A DNA stretch of 64,000 nucleotides, taken from positions 62,001-126,000 of the forward strand of contig JAZRZA010000071.1 in assembly GCA_045601045.1 (NCBI GenBank), read 5' to 3'. Position numbers and translations under genes: made by a program. Source of the stretch: UBA1181 sp045601045 (GTDB lineage Bacteria > Bacteroidota > Bacteroidia > Bacteroidales > Paludibacteraceae). Under the pieces are notes generated by a model, which saw only the letters and a program-made list of their open reading frames with translations, was not told the DNA's origin and searched no databases. Every line of letters starts with the position of its first letter. Within the stretch, counting starts at the first letter, position 1. Positions 17,170-26,407 of this stretch are shown one piece after another.

Positions 17170-18168
17170 ATGATACAAAAGGATAACAATCTAAGAGAGA
17201 GGGTAAAAGACATTGCAGTGACGCTGGAGAGCGTGCCCTACGACGTGGCGAAAGATAGCTTATACGATGCGGCCTCCCTCTACCAAGGTTACGACTACAC
17301 AAAACCCGAAACATTCGCGACCTGCTACGACAGCGTCGTGTATCAACACTATATAGAGACCGGGAAAATCGCGGAGGACGAGAAGGAGCTACTCGCCCGT
17401 TCGCTTCACGACTACGCCATGAACAAGAACATGCGCAGATTCCTTACGCAATACAACAAAAGGCGAGGCGTCGCGGTAATGGGCGGCCATGCGTTGGCGC
17501 GCACCAACGAGATGTATGGGCAAATCGCTTTGCTGAGCAAAAAACTGACCGAACGAGGATTCATCATGATCAGCGGTGGCGGACCCGGCGCCATGGAGGC
17601 AACCCACTTAGGCGCATGGTTGGCGGGACATCCCGACGAGGCATTGGCTGAATCTCTGAAAGAGCTGCGACAATACCCCACCTTCAGAGACGAGGGTTGG
17701 TTGGCATCGGCCTTCCATGTGATGCAGAGCTACCCAAAGAAAGATGGTTACCAAAGTTTAGGAATTCCAACTTGGACCTATGGTCATGAGCCAGCCTCTC
17801 CTTTCGCTACCCACATCGCGAAATTTTTCGAAAACAGCATACGGGAAGACAGCATCCTCACACTTGCGTTCGGAGGCATCATCTACACGCCAGGTAGTGC
17901 AGGCACCCTTCAAGAGATTTTCCAAGATGCGGTTCAAAACCACTATTTGTCGTTCGATTACGCCAGCCCCATGGTATTTCTCGGCAAAAAGTTCTGGAGC
18001 AAAGAGGTTCCGATCTACCCGCTATTGGAGAAATTCATGGAGAGGGGCATCTACAAAAACCTCAAACTCGCCCTTACCGACGATCTGGATGAGATTACCG
18101 AGATTTTCCACCATTTTTACGAGACGGGAGCGAAAGAGATCGGCGACGAGCTCTTGGTGGATAGGTAG
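17170..18168 (+). CDS. LOG family (lysine-decarboxylase-like) nucleotide-binding protein
   Basis: The product is 332 residues from the ATG at 17170. An earlier ATG at 17116 would lie before the -7-like element at 17137, so I chose the later start. The Rossmann-type core holds GVAVMGGHALART, MISGGGPGAMEATHLGAWL and GGIIYTPGSAGTLQEIFQDA. The last replaces the usual PGGxGTxxE of LOG proteins with PGSAGTLQE. LOG enzymes hydrolyse nucleoside monophosphates, for example cytokinin ribotides. The N-terminal 100 residues are a helical extension absent from short LOG proteins. Substrate is unknown. Confidence 0.8.
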   Translation: MIQKDNNLRERVKDIAVTLESVPYDVAKDSLYDAASLYQGYDYTKPETFATCYDSVVYQHYIETGKIAEDEKELLARSLHDYAMNKNMRRFLTQYNKRRGVAVMGGHALARTNEMYGQIALLSKKLTERGFIMISGGGPGAMEATHLGAWLAGHPDEALAESLKELRQYPTFRDEGWLASAFHVMQSYPKKDGYQSLGIPTWTYGHEPASPFATHIAKFFENSIREDSILTLAFGGIIYTPGSAGTLQEIFQDAVQNHYLSFDYASPMVFLGKKFWSKEVPIYPLLEKFMERGIYKNLKLALTDDLDEITEIFHHFYETGAKEIGDELLVDR

Positions 18169-18183
18169 GGATAAGCAGTCCCT

Positions 18184-19275
18184 TCACTTACATCCGCCCT
18201 TAATCCGCTTCAAATGGCAGAAGGCCAGCTCATTCGTGGCCTCATCACGCAAATGGAGTCCATTGCCCTCACAATGGTTGAAGAAGTCGCAATCCTTGCA
18301 AATACCCGTCTTGGTCCATTTGCGGTCGCGCATGACCTGATAACGGTTTTGCCAAACATCAGCCAAGTTATCCTTGTAAATATTTCCCTGAATAAAGCGT
18401 CCCCGCAAATCAGGGCAGGCGGAGATGCTTCCATCCACCAATACGGAACCCACATTGATACCCGCACGGCAGAAAAAGAGATTGTCACGGGCCTCCATCT
18501 CATAATCGCCCAAGAAACCTTCACAGCCATAAGAGACCTTGATCCTTCCCTCCTTACGAGTCTCCACAATAAAATCGAAGACCGCCTTGAAGCGTTCATC
18601 AGACAATTGTAGCTCTGGATTGTTAGCAGCTCTTCCGATAGGGAATATCGTAAAGAGACGCCACTCCTTCACACCACAATCAATCAACAACTCCTTGATT
18701 TGCGGCAGCTCCTCAAAATTCCTGTTGTTCACACAAGTACAGACATCAAAACGCAAGTCTGTCGCAGGCAATAATTTGATCGCCGCCACTGCCCTACGGA
18801 AAGAGTCCGAATGTCCTCTCAACCAATTATGGGACTCCTCCAACCCATCCAGACTCACCGTGCAAGATCGCATACCCGCATTGAGCAGAGATTGGAGCCT
18901 TTGAGGTGTCAGTAAAAAACCATTGGTCACGATTCCCCAAGGGAAGCCCATATCGTACATCGCCTGACCTGCCTCCTCCAAATCGTGACGCACCAAAGAC
19001 TCTCCACCTGTAAAGACAATCATCGTATGGTGAGGATCCACAATCGGAACGATTTGCTTCACCGCATTCACGAAATCCGCCACTGGCATATCCTTCACAG
19101 AAGAGTCCGAACGGCAATCACTTCCGCAATGCTGGCAATTGAGCGGGCAACGCAGCGTGGTCTCCCAAAAGAGATAGGTCAAATCGTGGATTTTAGCCGC
19201 ATTGTGGCGATAACGGTCAAATAAGGACATCGCCACCTTCTTCTTGAAGGATATTTTCTCAGGGTTTTGTTTCAT
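18184..19275 (-). CDS. Radical SAM/SPASM enzyme of the rSAM/lipoprotein system
   Basis: The 363-residue product has the radical SAM cluster motif Cys43-x3-Cys47-x2-Cys50 (LRCPLNCQHC), followed by the FTGGESLVRHDL and VTNGFLLT strands. The C-terminal SPASM region has the expected extra cysteines (YGCEGF, LFFCRAG, SACPDLRG, GICKDCDFFNHCEGNG). It begins one base after the stop of the lipoprotein gene. From memory this matches the rSAM/lipoprotein pair defined in TIGRFAMs (TIGR04133/TIGR04134). SPASM enzymes usually modify peptides or proteins, so the lipoprotein is the obvious candidate substrate. No reaction is known to me. Confidence 0.85.
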   Translation of the reverse strand: MKQNPEKISFKKKVAMSLFDRYRHNAAKIHDLTYLFWETTLRCPLNCQHCGSDCRSDSSVKDMPVADFVNAVKQIVPIVDPHHTMIVFTGGESLVRHDLEEAGQAMYDMGFPWGIVTNGFLLTPQRLQSLLNAGMRSCTVSLDGLEESHNWLRGHSDSFRRAVAAIKLLPATDLRFDVCTCVNNRNFEELPQIKELLIDCGVKEWRLFTIFPIGRAANNPELQLSDERFKAVFDFIVETRKEGRIKVSYGCEGFLGDYEMEARDNLFFCRAGINVGSVLVDGSISACPDLRGRFIQGNIYKDNLADVWQNRYQVMRDRKWTKTGICKDCDFFNHCEGNGLHLRDEATNELAFCHLKRIKGGCK

Positions 19276-19276
19276 C

Positions 19277-19714
19277 CTATTTTGTCTTTTCTTTCAAAGT
19301 AACATTCACAACAACCGAAGTCTTTCCTTTATACCAATCACCATCCCCGCCTTTGAAGTTCAGGCTGGAACGAGAAATGGTCGTGTCAAAAGGTTCGTAT
19401 TTCGTCGTATCCCCCACAAAACGGAAAGAATAGCCTTCGGCTTGCTCCCACAAATTATACAAATCGTCCTGAACGACATATTCACCTGACTCATTTGTGG
19501 TGGCAACAGATCTATAGATTCGGGAAGTATCACTTTGTGGATAGGAATTACTTACATCTACATCAGGCATAGCCTCACCCTTCTCATTGACCACCTTTCC
19601 CTTCATCTCAAAGTCCGCAGAAGGACAGCCATACTCTTCAACAGCACACTCCGAACAGCCCATCAAACCCAATATGGCACTCAAAATCAACTGAACAATT
19701 TTTCTGATTTTCAT
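19277..19714 (-). CDS. Lipoprotein partner of the rSAM/lipoprotein system
   Basis: The product is 145 residues from the ATG at 19714 (MKIRKIVQLILSAILGLMGC). The lipobox is GLMGC with Cys20, and two further cysteines follow at once in SECAVEEYGCPSADF. The rest is a carboxypeptidase-regulatory/CnaB-like beta fold (KGKVVNEKGEAMPDVDV; NESGEYVVQD; KTSVVVNVTLKEK). The conserved Cys-rich start of the mature chain is a plausible modification site for the adjacent radical SAM enzyme. The gene is first in the two-gene operon, with a promoter at 19772. Confidence 0.8.
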   Translation of the reverse strand: MKIRKIVQLILSAILGLMGCSECAVEEYGCPSADFEMKGKVVNEKGEAMPDVDVSNSYPQSDTSRIYRSVATTNESGEYVVQDDLYNLWEQAEGYSFRFVGDTTKYEPFDTTISRSSLNFKGGDGDWYKGKTSVVVNVTLKEKTK

Positions 19715-19771
19715 AAATAGAAATTTAAATAAATTAAACACACATTACTAATTCCCCAATGAATTCAAAAG

Positions 19772-19779
19772 CAAAAGTA
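19772..19779 (-). promoter_or_regulatory. -7 promoter element of the rSAM/lipoprotein operon
   Basis: The minus strand reads TACTTTTG, about 57 bases before the lipoprotein start, back to back with the metA promoter. Confidence 0.5.
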
Positions 19780-19800
19780 ATAATATTTTGCGGATTTTCG

Positions 19801-19808
19801 TATCTTTG
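19801..19808 (+). promoter_or_regulatory. -7 promoter element of metA
   Basis: TATCTTTG matches the consensus exactly. The start would be near 19815, leaving a leader of about 18 bases that contains the Shine-Dalgarno sequence. Confidence 0.65.
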
Positions 19809-19821
19809 CGCAAAGAAAGAT

Positions 19822-19828
19822 AGGAGGA
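19822..19828 (+). promoter_or_regulatory. Strong Shine-Dalgarno sequence of metA
   Basis: AGGAGGA ends 4 bases before the ATG at 19833. Such strong sites are uncommon in this phylum, and the only other one I noticed in the window is before metY. Confidence 0.7.
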
Positions 19829-19832
19829 GAAT

Positions 19833-20750
19833 ATGCCACTAAACATACCATCAAACTTACCAGCAGTCGATGCATTGAAGAAGGAGAACATCTTCGTGAA
19901 GGATTCCGAATCCGCCGCTAACCAAGATATCCGTCCACTCAAAATCATCGTACTGAATTTGATGCCGTTGAAAATCACAACGGAAACGGACCTTATCAGA
20001 TTGCTTTCCAACACGCCATTGCAGATTGAGTTGGACCTCTTGAAAATCAAGAGCCATACCTCCAAAAACACGCCAATGGAACATATGATGACCTTCTATA
20101 AGGATTTCGACTCCATCAAGAAGCAAAGATATGACGGTATGATCATTACAGGAGCCCCTATCGAGAACTACGAGTTCGAAGAGGTTACTTACTGGAATGA
20201 AATCGTGGAGATATTCGATTGGGCCAAGACACACGTCACCTCCACCCTTTACATCTGTTGGGCAGCCCAAGCGGGCCTATACCACTATTACGGCGTACCC
20301 AAGTACCCATTGCCACAAAAGAAATTCGGCGTATTCAAACATAAAGTGTTAGATTCCAAGAATCCAATATTCAGAGGATTCGACGACATCTTCTATGCGC
20401 CTCACAGCCGTCACACCGAGGTAAAAAGATCCGACATCGAAAAGGTTTCAGGTCTAAAAATCCTCTCCGAGTCCGAGGAGGCGGGCGTCTACATCGTACA
20501 AGGCAGAAATGGTCGTGAGTTTTTCATCACCGGGCACTCCGAATATGCGCCCAACACGTTGAAGGACGAGTATTTCAGAGACAAGGAGAAGGGCATGGAC
20601 ATCCAAATCCCATGCAACTATTTCGAAGATGACGATCCACAAAAGAAGCCCGTTGTTAGATGGAGAAGCCACGGCAATCTATTGTTCACCAACTGGTTAA
20701 ATTATTTCGTCTACCAAAAGACGCCTTACAACATCAGCCATATCCGATAA
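19833..20750 (+). CDS. metA: Homoserine O-acetyltransferase (MetA family)
   Basis: The 305-residue product activates L-homoserine in methionine synthesis. The class-I-glutamine-amidotransferase-like fold has nucleophile Cys142 (YICWAAQAG), with His235 and Glu237 in ITGHSEYAP. Residue 111 is Glu (TGAPIE). In this family Glu111 selects acetyl-CoA and Gly111 selects succinyl-CoA, so this enzyme should be an acetyltransferase despite the historical metA name. That agrees with metY at 52759. The stop overlaps the ATG of the next gene (TAATG). Confidence 0.95.
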   Translation: MPLNIPSNLPAVDALKKENIFVKDSESAANQDIRPLKIIVLNLMPLKITTETDLIRLLSNTPLQIELDLLKIKSHTSKNTPMEHMMTFYKDFDSIKKQRYDGMIITGAPIENYEFEEVTYWNEIVEIFDWAKTHVTSTLYICWAAQAGLYHYYGVPKYPLPQKKFGVFKHKVLDSKNPIFRGFDDIFYAPHSRHTEVKRSDIEKVSGLKILSESEEAGVYIVQGRNGREFFITGHSEYAPNTLKDEYFRDKEKGMDIQIPCNYFEDDDPQKKPVVRWRSHGNLLFTNWLNYFVYQKTPYNISHIR

Positions 20751-22561
20751 TGCGCAAGATAGAACTGCTCTCTCCCGCAAAGAATGCGGAGATCGGCATC
20801 GAGGCCATCAACCACGGTGCGGATGCCGTCTACATCGGAGCGCCCCAATTCAGCGCCAGGGCGGCGGCAGGCAGCAGCATCGAGGAGATCGAACGTCTGA
20901 TAAAACACGCCCACCAATACTACGCCAAGGTATATGTGGCGCTCAATACCATCCTCACCGATGAGGAGTTGGAACAAGCCCGTACCATCATCCACCAATT
21001 ATACGACATAGGGACCGATGCGCTGATTGTACAGGATTTCGGCATCACCCAATTGGACATACCTCCTATCCCGCTCCACGCCAGCACCCAAATGGACAAC
21101 CGCACAGTTGAAAAGGTGCGATTTCTGGAGAAAGCTGGTTTTGAGCAAGTGGTATTGGCCAGGGAACTATCCATAGAGCAAATAAAAGAGATCGCGCAAT
21201 CCACCCAGGTGCAACTGGAGGCCTTTGTCCACGGCGCCCTATGCGTGAGCTACAGCGGACTCTGCTACATGAGTCAGAATGGTTGCGGCAGAAGCGCCAA
21301 CAGAGGCAACTGCGCGCAATTTTGCCGTCTCCCCTACTCCTTGACGGATGCCACAGGGAAAGTATTGGCACAAGACAAATACCTACTTTCGCTAAAAGAT
21401 TTCAATCTCTCCGCCCATCTGCAAGAACTGTTGGATGCAGGCGTCTCCTCCTTGAAAATTGAGGGAAGATTGAAAGATATTTCCTATGTAAAAAATGTCA
21501 CCGCATTCTATCGCCAAGCATTGGACAAAATATTAGACGGGAAGAGTTATATACAAGCCAGTTCAGGACACTGCACCTACACCTTCACGCCTAACACAGA
21601 GAAGAGTTTTCACAGAGGTTCCATCGACTATTTCCTACACGGGAGGAAACGCAATATCATCCAAATGGATACGCCCAAATCCACGGGAGAGAAGATGGGC
21701 AACGCATTCAGCAGGAATGGAAAAATCATCGTGCAGACAGAGAAGGCGATGTCCAATGGAGACGGATTCTGTTACATAGACCGCAACGGAGAATTCCACG
21801 GATTCAGAGCCAACACCGTAGAAGGCAACATCATCACCCCTGCGGAGCGAATCATCATTCCAAACAACACATTGCTCTACCGCAATATGGACCAAGCCTT
21901 TGAGAAGACACTGTCCAAGGAGTCCGCAGAACGAAAGATTAACGCCAAGATCATACTCACAGAGGACGCAGAGGGATTGACAGCTACCACCATCGACGAG
22001 GATAACATCACCGCAGTCATAACAATTCCTAACGAGAAAGAGGCTTGTAAAAATCCTGACCGCCAAAGGGAGAACATCGTCTCCATCTTCAAGAAGAGCG
22101 GCAACACCATCTTTCAAATCAACGAAGTGGATATTAAATGCGACGTCTACTTTATTCCAGCAGGCATCATCACACAATGGCGTCGTGACTTATTGGAAGC
22201 ATTGGAAGTGGAGAGAGCCAAGCAACGGAGAAAGTCTGAAATTGTCTTTCCACAAACATCACATCCATACATCGCCCACGAATTGGACTACAGAGGCAAC
22301 GTCCACAACCAAAAGGCAAAAGAATTCTACACACAACACCAAGTGGAACGCATCGCGCCATCCTTTGAAAAAGAACCACAAGGTGGTGTTCCTGTTATGA
22401 CCTGTAAACATTGCCTTCGCCACACACTAGGATACTGCAAGAAGCAAGACAAGGCTGCGAACGAAATCAAGGAACCACTCACACTGACCGCCAACAACGG
22501 GAAAGAATACACCCTCCATTTTGACTGCCAAGCTTGCGAGATGACGATTATCGCAAAATAA
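20750..22561 (+). CDS. U32 family peptidase-like RNA hydroxylation protein
   Basis: The product is 603 residues from the ATG at 20750 (MRKIELLSPAKNAEIGIEAI), which overlaps the metA stop by one base. The U32 signature is present: EAFVHGALCVSYSGLCYMS, followed by GCGRSANRGNCAQFCR. The long C-terminal half ends in a second cysteine cluster (MTCKHCLRHTLGYC; FDCQACEM). The large E. coli members RlhA (23S rRNA C2501 hydroxylation) and TrhP (tRNA hydroxylation) belong to this family. Length resembles RlhA, but assignment to rRNA rather than tRNA is not secure. Coupling to metA may be only positional. Confidence 0.82.
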   Translation: MRKIELLSPAKNAEIGIEAINHGADAVYIGAPQFSARAAAGSSIEEIERLIKHAHQYYAKVYVALNTILTDEELEQARTIIHQLYDIGTDALIVQDFGITQLDIPPIPLHASTQMDNRTVEKVRFLEKAGFEQVVLARELSIEQIKEIAQSTQVQLEAFVHGALCVSYSGLCYMSQNGCGRSANRGNCAQFCRLPYSLTDATGKVLAQDKYLLSLKDFNLSAHLQELLDAGVSSLKIEGRLKDISYVKNVTAFYRQALDKILDGKSYIQASSGHCTYTFTPNTEKSFHRGSIDYFLHGRKRNIIQMDTPKSTGEKMGNAFSRNGKIIVQTEKAMSNGDGFCYIDRNGEFHGFRANTVEGNIITPAERIIIPNNTLLYRNMDQAFEKTLSKESAERKINAKIILTEDAEGLTATTIDEDNITAVITIPNEKEACKNPDRQRENIVSIFKKSGNTIFQINEVDIKCDVYFIPAGIITQWRRDLLEALEVERAKQRRKSEIVFPQTSHPYIAHELDYRGNVHNQKAKEFYTQHQVERIAPSFEKEPQGGVPVMTCKHCLRHTLGYCKKQDKAANEIKEPLTLTANNGKEYTLHFDCQACEMTIIAK

Positions 22562-22563
22562 GC

Positions 22564-23100
22564 CTAACGCTTTTGGTAGGCGTTCAACACACGCATTAAA
22601 GCCTCCTCATTCCGATAGATCCGCACATTCTCTATCGGCTCATAACTATAAGGAATAAACTTGAACATTTGAGAAAAGCACAAGGTTCCATCCGCCGAAG
22701 CAACCACCGATAAACGCAAGCCACCATCCCCGGTCACACATAGAGACACCAACTTTTCAAAATCAGTTGATTCATAAAGCCACATCACCTCTTCCATTCG
22801 ATCCGCCGCAAAATCAAAGTCATAATGTACCATCGGAAGTCCTGAAGATTTCTCAAAAAGATGAGGTGTACACTTCGCCAACAAAACGATTCCATAAATG
22901 GCAATGCACCACCCCAAGAAAGAGCCGATAGTGCGCAAAACACACGCCGGGACAATCGCCAGACGCTCAGACATCAGCACGACCAACAACACACCCAAAG
23001 CACTTACAAATAGCGGAATCCTCATACAAGGCCGTCTTCTTACCACTTCACCATCAGACACAGACAATATCCGGTCTTCCAATGTATCATACGTCTCCAT
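22564..23100 (-). CDS. Hypothetical membrane protein with two transmembrane helices
   Basis: The 178-residue product has two adjacent membrane segments (about 28-44, IPLFVSALGVLLVVLM; and about 55-75, LRTIGSFLGWCIAIYGIVLL). The C-terminal soluble domain of about 100 residues (DFAADRMEEVMWLYESTDF; LRLSVVASADGTLCFSQM) is probably cytoplasmic. I do not recognise the family. It converges on the U32 gene with a 2-base gap and is transcribed from a promoter at 23132. Confidence 0.7.
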   Translation of the reverse strand: METYDTLEDRILSVSDGEVVRRRPCMRIPLFVSALGVLLVVLMSERLAIVPACVLRTIGSFLGWCIAIYGIVLLAKCTPHLFEKSSGLPMVHYDFDFAADRMEEVMWLYESTDFEKLVSLCVTGDGGLRLSVVASADGTLCFSQMFKFIPYSYEPIENVRIYRNEEALMRVLNAYQKR

Positions 23101-23131
23101 AATTCTAAAATAGTTTTCAATTTTGATGAGA

Positions 23132-23139
23132 CAAAATTA
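23132..23139 (-). promoter_or_regulatory. -7 promoter element of the membrane protein gene
   Basis: The minus strand reads TAATTTTG, 32 bases before the start codon. Confidence 0.45.
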
Positions 23140-23266
23140 GACGAACCGTCTCCCAATTCATAAAGAGAGTATGAATGAGACTATTCATAAAGCATATCAA
23201 GCCCCAAACAAGATGATTTTTTAGCGTTTTATCTCTATAATAGACTGATCTTCTATTTGTTTTCAC

Positions 23267-23274
23267 TAAATTTG
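23267..23274 (+). promoter_or_regulatory. -7 promoter element of valS
   Basis: TAAATTTG matches TAnnTTTG; start near 23281, leader about 32 bases. No T-box-like leader is seen. Confidence 0.6.
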
Positions 23275-23312
23275 CAGTCTAATATTTCGAAATATAATTA
23301 GATAAAAACAAT

Positions 23313-26006
23313 ATGGAAGAATTGGCAAGCAAGTACAACCCAGCCGACGTCGAGTCGAAGTGGTACCAATACTGGTTGGACAATGGCTTCTTCAAATCGA
23401 AGCCAGATGGTCGTGAACCTTACACAATCGTTATTCCCCCACCAAACGTGACAGGCGTGCTTCACATGGGACACATGTTGAACAACACAATCCAAGACAT
23501 CTTGGTTCGTCGTGCACGTATGTTAGGAAAGAACGCATGTTGGGTGCCAGGTACCGACCACGCATCCATCGCGACCGAAGCGAAGGTGGTCAACAAACTT
23601 GCCAGCGAGGGTATCAAGAAAAAGGATCTTACCCGCGAGCAATTCCTTGAGCATGCTTGGGACTGGACCAGAAAACACGGAGGCATCATCCTTGAGCAAT
23701 TAAAGAAATTGGGTGCTTCTTGCGACTGGGACCGTACCGCATTCACCATGGACGATAAGAGATCCGAGTCGGTATTGAAGGTTTTCGTTGACCTTTACGA
23801 CAAGGGGTTGATCTACCGTGGTCTTCGTATGGTAAACTGGGATCCAAAGGCACAAACTGTGCTTTCAACTGAGGAGGTCATCTACCGTGAGGAGAAGAGC
23901 AAGTTGTTCTATCTAAAATACTATGTGCAGGATAGCGCATCTGTCAAGCCTACTGGTGAAGAGGGTGAAATCCTTCACAAGGATGAGAAGGGTTACTACG
24001 CAGTTGTAGCCACAACTCGTCCAGAGACAATCATGGGTGATACCGCTATGTGTATCAACCCTAAGGACCCTAAGAACCAATGGTTGAAGGGACACAAGGT
24101 GATCGTTCCTTTGGTGAACAGAGTAATCCCTGTCATTGAGGACCGTTACGTTGACGTTGAATTTGGTACAGGATGTTTGAAAGTCACACCAGCCCACGAC
24201 GTGAACGACTACGCGCTTGGTAAGACCCATGGTCTTGAGACCATTGATATTTTCAATCCGGATGGAACCATTTCAGAGGCCGCTGGCATGTATGTCGGCC
24301 AGGACAGATTCGTGGTTCGTAAGCAAATCGCCATCGATCTTGAGAAAGCAGGTTTGCTTGAGAAGGTCGAGGATTATGACAACAAGGTAGGTTATTCAGA
24401 GCGTAACCAAGACACAGCCGTAGAGCCTCGTCTTTGCAAGCAATGGTTCCTTTCCATGCAACACTTCGCTGACATCGCTCTTCCACCAGTATTAAACAAT
24501 GAGTTGAAGTTCTATCCTTCCAAGTATGTATCCACCTATAAGAACTGGTTGGAGAACATCCAAGATTGGTGTATCTCAAGACAGTTGTGGTGGGGACACA
24601 GAATTCCAGCATACTTCCTCCCAACCGCAGAGGGAGCAGAGGAGAAATTCGTCGTTGCGCTCACCGTCGAGGATGCGTTGGCAAAGGCGAAGAAGATTGC
24701 TGGATACGAGAACATCACCGCGGATCAATTGGTTCGCGACGAGGATGCGCTCGACACATGGTTCTCTTCTTGGTTGTGGCCAGTCTCTTTGTTCGACGGC
24801 ATCAACAACCCAGGCAACGAGGAGATCAAATACTACTACCCTACCAGCGACTTGGTAACAGGTCCGGACATCATCTTCTTCTGGGTAGCGCGTATGATCA
24901 TGGCAGGTTACGAGTACGAGGGCAAAATGCCTTTCAAGAATGTATATTTCACCGGTATCGTTCGAGATAAGATTGGTCGCAAGATGTCCAAGTCATTGGG
25001 TAACTCACCTGATCCATTGGATTTGATCGACCGCTTCGGCGCGGATGGTGTGCGTATGGGTATGATGCTTTCCGCACCTGCAGGCAACGACATTTTGTTC
25101 GACGAGGCGCTTTGCGAGCAAGGCCGTAACTTCAACAACAAGATTTGGAACGCCTTCCGCTTGGTAAAGGGATGGGAGGTAAAGGATATGGAGCAACCAG
25201 AGTCCGCTCAAAAGGCTGTGAAGTGGTTCCAACACCAATTGAACAAGACCATCGCCGAGATCAACGACTGCTTTGACAAGTATCGTATCAGCGACGCTTT
25301 GATGGCTGTTTACAAGTTGTTCTGGGATGAGTTCTCTTCTTGGTATTTGGAGATGGTGAAGCCAGCTTACCAACAACCGATCGACAAGGCTACCTACGAG
25401 GCAACCTTAGGTTACTTCGAGACCTTGTTGAAGCTACTCCACCCATTCATGCCGTTCATCACCGAGGAGCTCTACCAAAACATCAAGGAGCGTGACGCCA
25501 AGGATACCATCATGTTGAGCCTTCTTCCTACCGCGGAGGATTTCTGCGAGAAGAACATCAACCGCATGGAGACCACCAAGGGCATCATCGCAGGTATCCG
25601 TAACATCAGAGCCAACAAGGGCATCAGCCCTCGTGAGGCATTCGAGATGTTCTACAAAGGTGAGTTTGACGACAAGAACAACGCCATCATCGAGAAATTG
25701 GCCAACGTCAGCAAGATTGCCGAGACCACAGATGACTTGGGTGGCGCGGCCGCTACCTTCATGGTGGGCACCATCGAGATTTCTGTTCCGCTTGGCAACA
25801 GCGTCAATGTCGAGGAGGAGATCAAGAAGATGGAAGAGGAGATCAAGTACTTGGAAGGATTCTTGGCCGGTGTAGAGAAAAAGTTGAGCAACGAGAAGTT
25901 CGTCGCTAACGCTAAACCTGAAATCGTGGATAAAGAGCGTAAGAAGAAATCTGACGCGGAGAGCAAGATCGCCACATTGAAGGAGAACATCGCTAAGATG
26001 AAATAA
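23313..26006 (+). CDS. valS: Valyl-tRNA synthetase
   Basis: The 897-residue class I synthetase charges tRNA-Val. The HIGH motif is HMGH at 51-54 (PPNVTGVLHMGHMLNN) and the KMSKS motif is at 557-561 (GRKMSKSLGN). The CP1 editing domain lies between (VATTRPETIMGDTA; GTGCLKVTPAHDVND). The anticodon-binding domain and a C-terminal coiled coil (about 825-897; VEEEIKKMEEEIKYLEGF) follow, as usual for bacterial ValRS. Codon use is G/C-richer than its neighbours, as expected of a highly expressed gene. It is monocistronic with a strong terminator. Confidence 0.97.
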   Translation: MEELASKYNPADVESKWYQYWLDNGFFKSKPDGREPYTIVIPPPNVTGVLHMGHMLNNTIQDILVRRARMLGKNACWVPGTDHASIATEAKVVNKLASEGIKKKDLTREQFLEHAWDWTRKHGGIILEQLKKLGASCDWDRTAFTMDDKRSESVLKVFVDLYDKGLIYRGLRMVNWDPKAQTVLSTEEVIYREEKSKLFYLKYYVQDSASVKPTGEEGEILHKDEKGYYAVVATTRPETIMGDTAMCINPKDPKNQWLKGHKVIVPLVNRVIPVIEDRYVDVEFGTGCLKVTPAHDVNDYALGKTHGLETIDIFNPDGTISEAAGMYVGQDRFVVRKQIAIDLEKAGLLEKVEDYDNKVGYSERNQDTAVEPRLCKQWFLSMQHFADIALPPVLNNELKFYPSKYVSTYKNWLENIQDWCISRQLWWGHRIPAYFLPTAEGAEEKFVVALTVEDALAKAKKIAGYENITADQLVRDEDALDTWFSSWLWPVSLFDGINNPGNEEIKYYYPTSDLVTGPDIIFFWVARMIMAGYEYEGKMPFKNVYFTGIVRDKIGRKMSKSLGNSPDPLDLIDRFGADGVRMGMMLSAPAGNDILFDEALCEQGRNFNNKIWNAFRLVKGWEVKDMEQPESAQKAVKWFQHQLNKTIAEINDCFDKYRISDALMAVYKLFWDEFSSWYLEMVKPAYQQPIDKATYEATLGYFETLLKLLHPFMPFITEELYQNIKERDAKDTIMLSLLPTAEDFCEKNINRMETTKGIIAGIRNIRANKGISPREAFEMFYKGEFDDKNNAIIEKLANVSKIAETTDDLGGAAATFMVGTIEISVPLGNSVNVEEEIKKMEEEIKYLEGFLAGVEKKLSNEKFVANAKPEIVDKERKKKSDAESKIATLKENIAKMK

Positions 26007-26026
26007 AACGCCATAGCGTTATGGAG

Positions 26027-26058
26027 AAGGCCCTGTCGTCGTGACAGGGCCTTTTTTC
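26027..26058 (+). terminator. valS terminator
   Basis: AAGGCCCTGTC (26027-26037) pairs with GACAGGGCCTT (26043-26053), followed by a T-run. Confidence 0.9.
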
Positions 26059-26141
26059 GTTTCAGAAGATTCCCATCAAATGATTATCACCACGCGTGAT
26101 AATACCCATAACAAGGGATTTTATAAGTTTCTTGACCGATA

Positions 26142-26290
26142 TACTTTTGCATTGTTCAAATGAAAGACATCCGACATTAGCCATAATTGATGTCTTTTGA
26201 CAGAACAATAACCACATAAGGAATAGTGAGTAAATCTAATTACTAGCGGAGGAACCCTTGCGAAAGACTTCCTCCGCTTTCTGTTTTCGA
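26142..26290 (+). ncRNA. Structured leader or small RNA before the imelysin island
   Basis: TACTTTTG at 26142-26149 is a -7 element. About 14 bases later AAAGACATC (26163-26171) can pair with GATGTCTTT (26189-26197). A small AGTAA/TTACT stem follows near 26229-26244. Then AGCGGAGGAA (26245-26254) pairs with TTCCTCCGCT (26269-26278), followed by TTCTGTTTT, which looks like a rho-independent terminator 130 bases before the porin start. The unit could be an attenuator controlling the island or an independent small RNA. I do not recognise a known riboswitch. From 26291 to 26407 no further signal is evident. Confidence 0.5.
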
Positions 26291-26407
26291 AGCCACCGCT
26301 CAGCCTTATACACGAAAGAGGGAGTCCCCCTTTCCATTTTTAGCCACATGTTGGGATTGTCAGCGTCTCTGAATCCATAGAACTTTGCAGCATAAAAAAT
26401 AAAGAAT

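Noticed and set aside
26236..26407. Minus-strand frame ending AEEVFRKGSSASN, partly protein-like
   Set aside because: It overlaps the structured leader, has no convincing start or promoter, and runs into the porin gene. It could be a gene remnant but I cannot support it.
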